Part shown: piece after piece, positions 31,812 to 43,737 of the stretch
Numbering within the stretch: the stretch's first letter is position 1
Layout: each line of letters begins with the position of its first letter
Origin: Curvularia sp. ZM96
Lineage: Eukaryota > Ascomycota > Dothideomycetes > Pleosporales > Pleosporaceae
DNA: 64,000 nt
Reading direction: 5' to 3'
Assembly: GCA_022457065.1 (NCBI GenBank)
Contig: JAJGBQ010000005.1
Coordinates: forward strand, 310,001 to 374,000
The notes under the pieces: model-generated
The model's database searches: none
Seen by the model: the letters and a program-made list of their open reading frames with translations, nothing else
What the model was told of the DNA's origin: nothing
Program-made: the position numbers and the translations under genes

Positions 31812-33789
31812 ATGGTCAACATGGACTCGATCCAAAGCAAGCTAGGTTATAATTTCACATACCACGAGCATCTTAACAGTGCTTTCGTCGCAGCTCATAG
31901 GAGTAAGAAGGATAGTGTGGCAATTGACGGTAACAGGGGAATGGCTCGGATCGGGCAAATAGCTATTAAGATGGCCAAAACCACCTATGCTGTTGTGGTT
32001 AAGAAAGCGAGTCTAAGTAAGCATTTTCCTAAAAGAACATATAAACACATTATAATGCGTACAGCGGACATCAATCGTCGTAGCTATTAGTAGAAAGACA
32101 AGAAGAGAGTAGCAACAGCATGCAAGGTTTTAGATATCGAGCCTTATATCATCCAGAGTGCTCGACAGACCGGGCAAGATCTTTCCTCGGAAGTGCTAAA
32201 TTTCGCTTTAAATGCTGTTATCGGTGCAATCTGGCTTGATTGTCAAGATCAAAACAGAAGCGTTAACGACTCATGCAACACCATCTCAAGAATCTTAGAC
32301 CAGATCGACACCATCCTAAATTCATCGACGGCTGCTGGCGGCGATCAAAATAAGTCTCATACCACTAAGAATAACGCAGTAGTCTGTTCCGCAGGACCAG
32401 CAACATGTGTAACACTAGACGATAATTCAGGAAGCGAACTTAACACAAGAGAACTTTCGGCCAATGTTGAGACCTACGAAGACCTTTCTGTGTTCCCACA
32501 ACAATCGTTCTCAGAAGAACTCGAGGACTTCATAACTGAACAATCGTCGACCCAGCAGTTCTTTCTAGACCAGCAGCATTCTTCAGAATATAACGCCACG
32601 GGTTCTTTTAGCCAGGACCATGACCACAGAGGCATCACTAGCTCGTTGTCAGCTAGAAGACAGGACATGGGTGCACAAGCCGTTTTCTCAATTGAAAGGG
32701 AAGCAGTCATGGAACCTATAACGCTTGGGGCAGCTAATAGCAGCATGTCTATTACTACGACAGCGAAGCGAGCCTTACCTGGCCGGGGATCTGGGAACTT
32801 AGTGATAGCACAACATACAGACTCTGCGCAGCGGAAACGTAAACGAACGCAAACAGAAAGAGATAAAGTCGATGCAGCGCTTGAGTCGTTGCGAAGCGCA
32901 GAACAACAAAAGGCTAGCGCATATTCACAGCCAGAGCGCACCCAGCTACTGATATTCCTGGAGTATCCGCAGACTGCTCTGCCTAAAGACTCCTGTCATC
33001 TTTTAAGGTTTTTGTACATGGCAATTGGAAGCTGGGATACACTTGCCGACTTTACTAGTCAACTTCAAAGCGTTAGGGAAGCGCGGCGCTCCCCTAAATC
33101 ACCTCACCTTTTCTCCTCGACTACCTCAATGGCATTCAACTTGATGTGCGAACTTGAAAACGAGAAGTCCACTTGCATCCTCTTGAAACGGTATTATGCG
33201 ATAAAACTTCTCGAGGATGGACAACAGTCTTCCCCGCCATACGAAAGCATGCAAGTGGAAACTCCAGAGAGTTTTGAATTTGGAAATTCGCAGCAAAGAG
33301 GCAATCCTCAAGTGCGGCGGGAAGCTTCTGAGATCAAGTTTCTGACTTCTAAGATTATCCAACATGCAGAAAACAAGTCCCAGGACTACTCAACGGTCTA
33401 TGACAGAGTCAAACGTTTTCGGCAATTAGGAAAACGATTGCAGATATTGACGAAGGCTTTGGGAATTGGCATATTAGTCCTCCTACCTTCTGGGCCATCA
33501 TTCTCTGGCTTCGCTTTAACAGATCGCATGTGAGTGTGGCCAGTTTCATAGCACGGTTAACTTAGCTGATCATACTAGGCTCCTTGACATCAAACCAAAC
33601 GACCTTACTGAATTCACCACATTGTTAGAAAAAAATCAGGGGCAACTCTTGAGAACACTGAGCAATGCCGTCGCGCCAAATTTATTAGCACTTGCAGCCT
33701 TCTATCAACGTCAAGACATGGATCCCCCGCCTGGCCTTGTAGACGTAGAGAGCTTGAAGAACATTCCCAAGGCGCTACTTACCTTGTGA
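31812..33789 (+). pseudogene. RNase III-domain protein with two adjacent TAG codons
   Basis: Exons 31812-33529 and 33579-33789 (49-nt intron, GTGAGT/TAG) give 643 codons in one frame. Residues 5-60 read SIQSKLGYNFTYHEHLNSAF and IDGNRGMARIGQIAIKM, the start of an RNase III domain of a fungal type (the usual catalytic ERLEFLGD box is here IDGNRGMARIGQ, so metal-binding acids are largely lost). The frame then meets TAG TAG at 32088-32093 and resumes with VATACKVLDIEPYIIQSARQ and EVLNFALNAVIGAIWLDCQD, the second half of the domain. A 450-residue Ser/Gln-rich tail follows with a basic QRKRKRTQTERDKVDAALES stretch and a helical C-terminal part. If both stops were Gln or Trp codons the protein would be about 642 aa. 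Apart from them no damage is visible. Confidence 0.8.
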
Positions 33790-34737
33790 TCTAACATTTC
33801 ACAAGGGGTCTAAGCATAGTCATGTCCAACGAGTCTATTCGCGCTACCGTGTAAGTTTGGTTCTTTGGGCAGTACGGTTAACACCAGGCTGCTCTCCAAT
33901 TTCCACCCCACGCTGCACTAGTGAAGTAGTCGTAGAGAGATGTTCAGGTACGATTATGGCTAGATCCGGTTTGAAAACTTGGTGTGTGCAAGGCGAGGTA
34001 GCGAGGCGCAGGTTGAATAAAATGAAACTGTGATATTGTTGGAGACTGGATTTCATAACACCGCTTTGTAGCAGTCTGTCGTACGGATGGGTACAGTATG
34101 ATAGTAGCACTGAGTTTGAAAGATTATTGTTTCATCGTCTGTATCGTCTCTATTTAAACAAGAGCTATTAGGCAGTGATCAGTTGATTAGTTGGCAATAT
34201 CGCTACCAAAATCTCCATGCTTCTGTCGACTGCTTAGCTTGTCATAAACTCTCATACTCTCTCCACAGTTTACAACTATTGCTTTCTTTGAGTTTTCACT
34301 TCTATTGATAACGTGACACAGCTGACGCGTAGGTGACTTATTACTAGTACGTGCACGGTGGATCACTTGTTAAGTTAAGGCTCAAATACACATGATCTTC
34401 GTTATCCTGTAGGCTGAAAATTTACAGTAGCTCAATTATTTTAGCACCTTACTTGCTCTATCTATGTGCCTGCTACTCTAGGGTCTGTGGTTATGCCCAT
34501 TTGAACATTCATGTCGCCTCGACTGCGTTTGGGTCTTTGATATCCAAGAGAATAGACTCAGACAAAGCTGCTGCAGCTGTATCTACGAGACGTAGAGAAT
34601 TCCTTGTTCAAAATCTGAAGTACCGAATTGGTAGCCCTCGATCGTTGAGTGGCCAAGGAATAGTTGTTTTGCTGCCCCAAGATAATGTTTTGGTAGAGAT
34701 ACACCAACAACAGCATAATGAACCACGTAGCTAAAAT
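33790..34737. other. Convergent intergenic region
   Basis: This lies between the 3' ends of the RNase III gene (plus) and the HET gene (minus). No further gene is recognised. Confidence 0.45.
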
Positions 34738-37512
34738 TCATCGCTGTCGAGCTCTACCAATGTAGGATGCTAGGGCTTCCCTGATTTCAACGTGTACTGC
34801 AAAGGTGGTAATTGGAATGAAGCAATATTCATGATTGAGCTGGCCAGGCCGTTCCAAAGAGGTTATGAGTAATGGTCCAAAGCCGTCAGCATCTTTCTGG
34901 TATGTTAGTATGACTATTTTAGTGTGTGGTTGAAAGCTGACGAACGGAAATGATGCACTAACCATAAAGTATATCGAAGTATTCTCTACCCTCGGGCTTG
35001 CCGGGGGAGCAATTATATTGGCACTCAAGTGTCGGGAATCTTCTTAAGATTTTCTCTCCTCTGTAAATAGACTCAAGCGTATAGGGCGGTTGTAGCGTGT
35101 AGTAAGGCGGCGACCCGACCGACTCAAGATCAAGAGATGGCATCCGGGGCATGATCTATATGGCCCCGACGCAGGGCAGCCATCAAACCAGGGTCATACA
35201 TAAAGCAGTGCCCAAGAGCTCTCTCTAGATTGGTTTTCGGCGCTATGTGTCGAGTCATCGACCATGATATCGATAGCGAAAAATGGGTTGCTGTGATAGT
35301 GACACTGCGATTGGAACACCAAGGTGGAGATCGGAGTATGCGGACCCCAGGTCGTATACATGGAAGAATGTCCTTCGATGCCGTTGTGATGGTTCCGGAG
35401 ACGATCGTTGAGGACCTGTAGGTAATACCTTCCCATAAGGGGCTGTAACCATTCGTCACCTAAGCCTATCGACGCAGGCACCCAGCCATTGTTGAAAGAT
35501 TCCGTTTGGAGCTCTGACATCGCCAGTAGCCCGATCCATTCTTCTGCTGTGTTTGCTCGAGTTGTAAGGCCATGCTGGATTCGAGACCTAGCGCGAGACT
35601 CGGGAGTGTGTGCATTCAATCTTCCTCGTAAGCGCGTTCCTTTATTGAAAAGCAGCTCTATAGTTAACACCTTCGGCTGTCAGATGATCAGGGCTATCCG
35701 CTCCTGTTCTGTCTTCCGTTTTAGTACCTCGCAAGCACTCACATCAAGCAGATTGGCAAATATTGCAGGTATGTCAGCTGGTAGGCTTGACACACAGTCA
35801 AGCAGCTCATTCCAAACTGTGGCGAATCTGTCGCGCACCAGGAAGTTCTTGTGTCTTGGTAGGTCTGGCTTATAGTGATGTCAAATGCTAAAATTTCGAA
35901 ATGAAGACGATGCCCAGATTTCACGATGCACTAACGAGTCAAATTCAAAGTCATACTCTGGACTGCAAGAACCAGGAGCGGGCAGTACGAATTTCGGGAC
36001 GGTAGGTTTTGCGGCTTCTTGAAAGTAGATGCCGCCAGAAAAGGCGTACATGGTTGAAGGAGGCAGGCAGCCTTCATGCGGAGTCCAGGACCGGGTCGTC
36101 CACCCACAACACTGAATGTAAGCGAGCTTGGTCGTGTGATCGGCTGCTATGGGTATCATCCTCATCTCTGCGTCAAGGGCGAGTGTATGACTACTAGATG
36201 AGTAGACAATGTTCATTTTATCGATGGCTTTTCCTTTGACGTCGCGAAGAACATTTTCGGGTGTAGGGATTCCTGTAGGCGCTATTTGTACTGGGATACA
36301 CAATGTATGCCTCCAAAAGAGGGTGTTGGTTGTCACCGTAGTTAATGCGGACAAAGTCGATCTACCCCTAGGATTCTGTGATAAGTATGTTTGGAGTACA
36401 CGAAGTTGGCATGTCGGTAGGTCATTCTCGAAAGCATTTCCCAGACCGTCCGCCCACACATGAAATATGGCGACATATTTTGAGTACATAGAGACCTGTT
36501 AATTTCTTTCCTTTCAAATTATGACGCATGTAGTAGTTGTACTCTACAAGCAGAGCTGTACATACCATTTCTTAGTGTGGAGCCTGAGCGTAAGGGTCCC
36601 GTGCACATCTTCTTCAATAGACACGAGTAGAATGTGGCCGCTTTGAATGACCCTCGCCACATCTACCGACGAAACGCTGATAGTTGGACATGTACAAGTA
36701 TTTGTCGCATGACGGATACTGATCTGACCAGGCTTGAAATTCCAGCCCCTACATGAGTTCTTGGAGCAACTCTCGTGCACAACTTCTGCGCTACCTGGCT
36801 GTGGAAGCTTGGCAAAATAATAAGCCGTCTGATAGCTAAAGGTGGAAAGTACTTTGTGTATCTGATGTACACACCATTCATTTGCTGTCATCTTGGCTTC
36901 AATAGCTCGACCCGCAGGCTTTAACCGATCGCCTTGTCGAGGAGCGACATCGAACCTATTTGGAGTGTAAACTCCCATCTCCCGGGCATGCTCGTTACGT
37001 GTCCACTCACAAGAACGAGAGGTAGTCCCAATTAGTATCTTGACCGATAAAAATATTAGATGAACGTCATCGCTGGAGTTTGATGGCAAAGAGAAATGGT
37101 TCTCCACCCATTAAGCTGCAATATTGGCCTCCCATAGTATGCGCGGATGCAGTCGTAGTAGATTCGCGCGCCTTTCCTCTCGTAGTTGCAGCACGCTAAG
37201 CTGCATATCAATGATCTTGGATCTAATCAGCTTCGAGCTTACGACTCTAGACCTGCGCTTTCCAGGAATCGAAAAGTTATGTTTGACAGTAGTGTTGCTA
37301 AGGACCGCGAGGAGCCCAAAATAAAGCCATTCCTGGACGAATGTAGCTATGGACATTTGAGAATGGAAGACGCCCATCCTAGTGAAAAGACGGACCAGGG
37401 AGCTTTCGTGGAGGTACGTCGTCCATGTCTGGTAGTCTGGTCACATTACCGCCAATGCAACAAGGGGCACCTCCACACCTTCACCTCCAAAAGGCGTTCC
37501 AACAAAGTCCAT
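34738..37512 (-). pseudogene. HET-domain (heterokaryon incompatibility) gene, four in-frame stops
   Basis: Exons 37512-36562, 36495-35200, 35155-34963 and 34913-34738 give 872 codons in register over introns of 66, 44 and 49 nt. The N-terminal region MDFVGTPFGGEGVEVPLVAL and FVQEWLYFGLLAVLSN is typical of large ascomycete HET proteins. The HET core is KYVAIFHVWADGLGNAFEND, then FWRHTLCIPV, KAIDKMNIVYSSSSHTLALD and IQCCGWTTRSWTPHEG. The C-terminal part has TVWNELLDCVSSLPADIPAI and NNGWVPASIGLGDEWL. Stops are TGA 37443-37441, TAA 37110-37108, TGA 35883-35881 and TGA 35682-35680, each one transition from CGA or CAA. The first donor (GTACAG) is weaker than a nearby GTATGT that breaks frame. HET proteins trigger cell death on meeting non-self. 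Confidence 0.87.
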
Positions 37513-39007
37513 GCGAAAGCTAAACCGAAGATAAGGTTCGAAGTCAATGACGCGTCTCTGTGAAACTTCAAGTCTTTGGGTTTGAGCAGCATGCTTAAAT
37601 AAAGGCTCAAGGCAGCTACGCATCCGACGTGATTAAGTGCGATGCCTTGCTGCGCCTGCATTCTCCGGTAAGAAGGCATACCCACGCGCGATTCGATCAC
37701 AGTGGCGGGTCGCTTACTCTTCTCATACTTCGACACCTACGGTCTTTTACTGCAGTCAGCGATGCACTCTGGCTCTGATATTCCGCTTAACATGTTCCAT
37801 GGGTGGTGTGAAAGTAGATGCAAGAGTGCTTGATAGCTGGGGACGTTTGGGTAACAGAATAGAAGTGAAGGACGATATCCTTGGTAAAGGCAACTTAGCG
37901 ACGACTATTAGATGTGTCGTTTCCGGTCTGTTAAAGCGTTATTTGTAACACCTCTCCTCGCATTCCATGAGTGCATTAGGACGTAACACGTCGTGGAAAG
38001 TCGATAACGCGACGCCCTACGCGTCCGTTCTAGCGCTGCGTGCTCGATCTATACCTTCTCAGCGTCTCGCAGGGCGTTGTGCGGGGCTCTCAGACCCCGA
38101 CTCTCAACTCACGGCTGATGCGCGAGCGACGCAGCACAGCACAGCCTCGCCTAGCGAGGGCATGTTGACCAAGCTGAGGTGGAGAGAGTGCGACCAGACA
38201 ACGCCTTTTTCGCGCTCTCGCCTGTGAGGGGCGGTGACAGCTTTCTCTCACTTGCATTGTTAGAGCAGGTTATAACTTGACTTCACCCTTTACTGTTATA
38301 TAGAACTGAGGCTACGTGCTGTGATTTTGCGCATCACAGAGTGCTTAGTATTATGGTTCTAGCATCTTTTTAGCAACAGGTGCGGCTGAGGTCCAGCCCG
38401 CATAACGGAAGTTTTACCCCGCTCACTACTCAGCGTTCCTTCTTTCTCTCTACCAGGCTAAGTTGGCAAGAGTCATATCTGACGTTTTTGCACTTCTTTG
38501 CGGCTTCCAAATCGTGCTGTTCGATTTCTGCTCAGCTATACTGCTTCCGACTTAAAGCGACAGAACGAATGTTACTGGCCATCCCTCAACATCGAGTGTA
38601 GGCCACCATATGAGGCGCTCTCATAAATCTCAGGATCGAGTTGATGATCCACGCCTCACACTATCGCCTCCATCTTGCTAAAGTGTTGAAGATTACCTGC
38701 GCATGGGTTTCAAGTTGTTAGGCACACTGCACAGCACTGCACTGTAAGCGAAAGGTTCGTATTAGCGCGGTCATCGGGAGCGGCCGCGCTGACGGGATCT
38801 ACATTCAGCAGTGCAGATCGTGGTCAATCAAAGCTAGAATATTGACAAGCTAATGCAACGCTTAACAAACCGGTTAGTTATATCCGGAGGTGTCTACAAA
38901 TCTACTCTGGTCTCCACATTCTCCCACTTTGACTCTGGATTCCCCAGTTACCTGGGCGGTAAAGAGTATCCAGAAAATCCTATAGCTCAGCCACAACCAT
39001 TCTCATC
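37513..39007. other. Intergenic with a GC-rich block
   Basis: This is the upstream region shared by the HET and STAND genes, which diverge. A GC-rich block at about 37970-38240 (many GCG/CGC steps) differs from the AT-rich surroundings. I recognise no gene in it. Confidence 0.45.
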
Positions 39008-42000
39008 ATGGCTAATCATGATGCTACCGATTTAGGCATCCTCTGGACCAGGGCGGTTGATAAATACAATCAAAAGACTGGTCAAAAGCTGGCTCACTTG
39101 CGGGTCCAAAGCATCAGCGATGTGATGCAAACAACTGAAATTGAAAAGAAACGATTCGAGAGTTACCGACACGACAATGGAAAACTTGACAGAGTGCGAG
39201 CAGCTTTCGGACGCCACCTCGAAGGCATGCAAGCATGCCTTAACGGTTTTCAGGCGATAGGTGAGGCTGCATCTGCTTTTCCTCCAGCTATGCCTGTTGG
39301 GATCATCTTTGCTGCTTGTGGCCACATGTTCCAGGCGTTCGCCGGAGTCCAAAAGGACTACGATCAGGCAGAAGCTTTCTTCGATCATTCACGCCGCTTT
39401 TTTGACAATCTGACTCTCCTCGAGGGCAAAGCAGATCCGATACCATTGGCCAAAGCTGTGGTTCGCACATTTGCGTCCCAATTGGTGATTTGTGGTATCG
39501 TGCAAGATATGAAAAACAATGGGCGCTTCAAACAATGGCTCAATGCACTCTGGAACCTCGAAAGTCCGGAGCTTGCTGCTGCCTACGCTGAGATGCAAGC
39601 CTCTATCGAAGAGTTAGGTGTGACTGTTGGCTACGCGACTTACAGTGCCATCCGGGATGCCTATGAGGAGCTCAAGGCGACACACGAAGATGTAGGGAAA
39701 ATCAGCGAGAAGGTTGGCGAGCTAGACGCCAACATCAGTCGCGTTCGAGAACAAATGGGTGAACAGCTGCACAATTTGTATGCCAGCAATCTCGGCCTTG
39801 ACAAGAAGATTAAAGAAGGATTTGATGGTGTTCGAGAAAAACAAGACGAGTCGTACGCTATGCAACTACGCATCGCTCAAATGCAGGAGAACCTGCTGAA
39901 GGCATTCGAAAAGGCATCCATGCCTGCATCATCCGGTACGAAAGCTCACGTCGGAGGCCTACCGAGCGACGGCGCAAATGAGAAGGCTCAAGCCTTGGAT
40001 ACCGTTAAAACGTTCTTCATCGGAAATAATATCCTCTTTCCGAAAATCGAAAAGGTTTTCGACGCGAATCGAATAGAGAGAGAACGCATCAAGCGAGAAC
40101 GTGTCAAGGATAGTGTCACATGGCTTGCAGAGCATCCAAACTTCACCCAATGGCTTGATGGTCAAGTCACCTGCCTTAAAATCTGTGGTTCTCCTGGAAC
40201 GGGCAAAAGTTTTTTGATGGAGGCGGCAATTGATATGGCACAGCGATTTACAGACCCGCCATTTGATGTTGCATATTACTTCGTACAACCAGATCTTAAT
40301 CTTCCACAGTCAATAGAGGCAGCCTTCGCATGTGCGGCCTTGCAGGTGGTTGAAGCTAATCACCGCTACGCTGAGCGAGTCGCGTTTGACATAAAAGAGG
40401 ATGTTCAAAAGCTTGTGAACCGTGCCCAGAGATTAGTGTACTGGAGGACAAGCGGCGTTATCGAAGCAGACACCTCCACAGACTTGGTTGATGTCCCAAT
40501 ATGGAAACGTTTCTTTACGTCCGGATATACTGAAATCGCTTCATCGAAAAGTCGGCTGTTTCTAATCCTTGACGGTATGGACGAGCTTCCAAATAGCTTC
40601 GATCAACTTGTAGCATTCTTACTCGACCTTCAACAATCAGAGGCACCTATTCACGTGCTCCTCTCCACTCGAGACGCGGCCTGGCCATCTGATCCACGAC
40701 TTCAGACAGTCAGTATCGATCTGACAAGAGATCTGATTGTTCCAGGCCTGCAATCTGTAGTCAAGCATCGGTTACAGTCTTCGCAACGACTACGGAGGTT
40801 CAGTACGCATCTCAGGCGAAAGATGTATCGTAAAATTGTCTCACAAGCTGACAGCATGCTATACGTGGAGCACATACTACGTAGGCTTTCTCATATCAGC
40901 CGGGAGAGTGTTGTCAACAAGGAGTTGGAGAATCTGCCTAGAGATCTTCCTGAGGTGTATTTATCGTTGATGGAAGAATGTGGAAGATATCGTTCTAAGA
41001 AGCAGCTCGAAGCGCTAAGAACGCTCTTCGCTTGGCTTGCTTTCTGCAAGCGACCTCTGACGCTAGGAGAAGTTGTTACTCTGTTCAGAGCATCTGAGCC
41101 GAATGAAAGCCTAAAACTCGATATCGAAGAAGAAATTACCGTCAAATGTTCTAGGTAAGGGCTACACGAGAAGCGGCAAATCTTGTTCTTACTTAATGTG
41201 AGCAGTATTCTTGAGTTGTCACAATCTCATGTTAGGGGCATTGACACAAAAGCGACAAGCCAAGAAGAGATTGATGAATTTGATGACGATCATTCAAGCG
41301 ATGACGATGAGATAGAGGTAGAGTTGTTCAATGCGGCTAATGTTGCTTTTGCAGACCAGGCATTGCGGCGATACTTCAGAAGCGCAACGTTGGCGTCAGC
41401 AGCCGATCTGAAGGATCTTCGGATTCCAGCTCCGGAGGCACATTTGAGGCTGTTCTTGGCGTGTATTGACATCATTACAAAGACGGCAAACCAAGCAGAA
41501 TCGCAGCAACACATTCGAGAGTACGCCGTCGTATACTGGAAAGAACACTTTTGCGAATTGAATCTAGAGGAATCATCTGAAACAATGGCCTGCGAGGTGG
41601 TGTGTGCTTTACATTTGCTGATGGACAATGTAGACCTGTATACGCAAGCTCTGTCTAGGAAACCTATATCGCCCTCTGAATTTTACCCCGACCGCACACC
41701 GTCCACAATCCCATGGTATGACCGCATCCTCGCTTGGACGCAACGAGGACTTGAGTTACCGGCCGGCTCACTACCTCCGCACGTTATGGAATGGGCGATG
41801 AGCATAGACCAAGAGAGCATTCTACTTACATTTGGACGAGGGCATTATAATTTCTGGATGCATAACGCCATCGATACGTCTGTCAGGGGGTATGAGCTTG
41901 CGCGGCGCGCCACCCAACTTGTATGTACTATCTAGGCAAACTAATAGGTCACACTAACAACCGTAAGGCTGGTGTGCTTGAATGTGCAACCGAAGATGAT

Positions 42001-43737
42001 CCCATGAAGGACGGCTTGAGTCTTGTCAATTATTTCAGTCCGGGAAATATGGATACCGATGTTCTCAGGGCTCTCGGACTACTTGCCTGGCATCAACATT
42101 GGAAGTTCGACTTCAAAGGTAACAATACCGCAAGGAGTAATGTCATAAGAGAAAGCAGCAATTACCTCCGAAAAAGTCTAGAGTCCATGCCTTCTTTCGG
42201 AATGGAAAGAGTTCGGTTGATACGCTTGCTATATTTTAATAGAACTACCGTTGGAGCATTTGATTCGGCACAAATGCTCAAGTGGGCGGATGAGGGGCTA
42301 GCCATACTAGACAGACTCGACCCACTTGCTTCTACAATTCAAGAGAAGCAAGAAATTGAAGAGAAACGGAGAGAGCTTCTAACTCGCAAGATCATGTCTG
42401 GTTTGATGCCATCAAACCAGTGGGAAGAGCTTTACGAAGCATGCAAGTTATACCGAGCAAAATATGGCTTGGCTGCCTCGCTCCCGCAACAAGACATGAT
42501 GGAGGCGTACATCACCGCTTGTGATAGATTGGATCCGGGTGGCCAAAAAAGGAAGCAGCTGATGCAGAGTCTTTCAAAGAAGGAACGACAAGTCTGGTTG
42601 GGATGGCTGTTCAACAGGATCACAACCTCGGCGGTTCAACGGAATGCTACGCGGATCAGCGATTGGGCGGGAAGCGAAGACGTGCATCTTTGGGTAACGT
42701 GGCTCACAGAATTCGAGACATCGCGACCTTGGCGTCCATTCTACGGGCTGAAGAAGCGCAATATGCTATGGCCAGACCCATATCAACGCTTAGTAGCACT
42801 GATATCTCTCGCTCGTCTATACTTTGAAAATCTACACGACGCAGAGCAAGCAAAGAAAGTTCACCAAAAAATACTCGCTTTGGAGGAGCCTAAAGTTCAG
42901 GCCAGAAAGATTGGAATGAAAAGTGAGGTGGAAAAAATCCGCAATCGGCACGTTGGCCTCATCTTTGCACAATTCCAGGACGCTACGAATTTCTCACGCA
43001 AAGAAGCCCTACTAAACGAGGCCATGACCCTGCCAAACTTCAGTGACGAAAATCTACATGGCTGTCAAGCTGGTCTGCTCGTCGCTGGCATGCTTAAAGT
43101 TGTTGAGCCGAAAAGGTATCAGCACTTTATGGAGCGCACATTCAAAGTACTCGTAAACAATCTCGAAGACGGGATTGCTTCCAACGACGGGACAAGTCTC
43201 ACCACGCTTGCAATGCTGCTCGCATCATTACCCAGTCTAGAACGCGATGCACTGATCGCATTATCCCTGCGGCATTCGGTGCTTGATCGCAAACTCCACG
43301 GGCGCGTTTATGACGACAAAGATAACGATACCCACGGTGACTTGTCAGGCTACATTGCCTATTGCGAGCGTTGCAGGAAATCTGATTCAAAATGGACAAC
43401 GCCTCTCTGGAAATGTTTGGAATGTGCGAATGTCAATCTCTGTGATACGTGTCTTCAAGAGCATAGAACTTGCCTTCGCGAAGCCCACAATGATGAGTCA
43501 TTTATCCACAAGCAGCTTAGGGATTGGGCGAAACTGTGCATCGAGACGCACAGATTCATCAGAGGTCCTATCAAGGATTGGAGAGGTGTTCGAAAAGGCG
43601 TGATTCACATTGGGGAAGATTGTTTTGAAGTCAACGATTGGCTGAAGAGTTTGAGAGAGGAGCGATGGCCGAAAGCTTGGGCATGGTACTGGAGAGCGTG
43701 TGGACTTAATCACGATATTGGCGGTGAGGACGACTAA
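39008..43737 (+). CDS. Goodbye-NACHT STAND receptor with C-terminal zinc-binding motif
   Basis: Three exons, 39008-41154, 41206-41920 and 41968-43737, encode 1543 aa with no internal stop. Residues 8-130 form a Goodbye domain, the fungal STAND N-terminal module (ILWTRAVDKYNQKTG, GFQAIGEAASAFPPAMP, CGHMFQAFAGVQKDYDQAEA). A coiled-coil-like linker runs to about 300. The NACHT ATPase has Walker A CLKICGSPGTGKSFLMEAA (about 398) and Walker B SRLFLILDGMDELP (about 515), followed by VLLSTRD and a winged-helix-like PEVYLSLMEECGRY. The C-terminal half is helical with a TPR-like look and no clear WD40 or ankyrin repeats. Near the end YCERCRKSD...WKCLECANVNLCDTC resembles a ZZ-type zinc finger. Such receptors sense non-self and trigger heterokaryon-type death. 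It is the only large immune-type gene in the island left intact. Confidence 0.93.
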
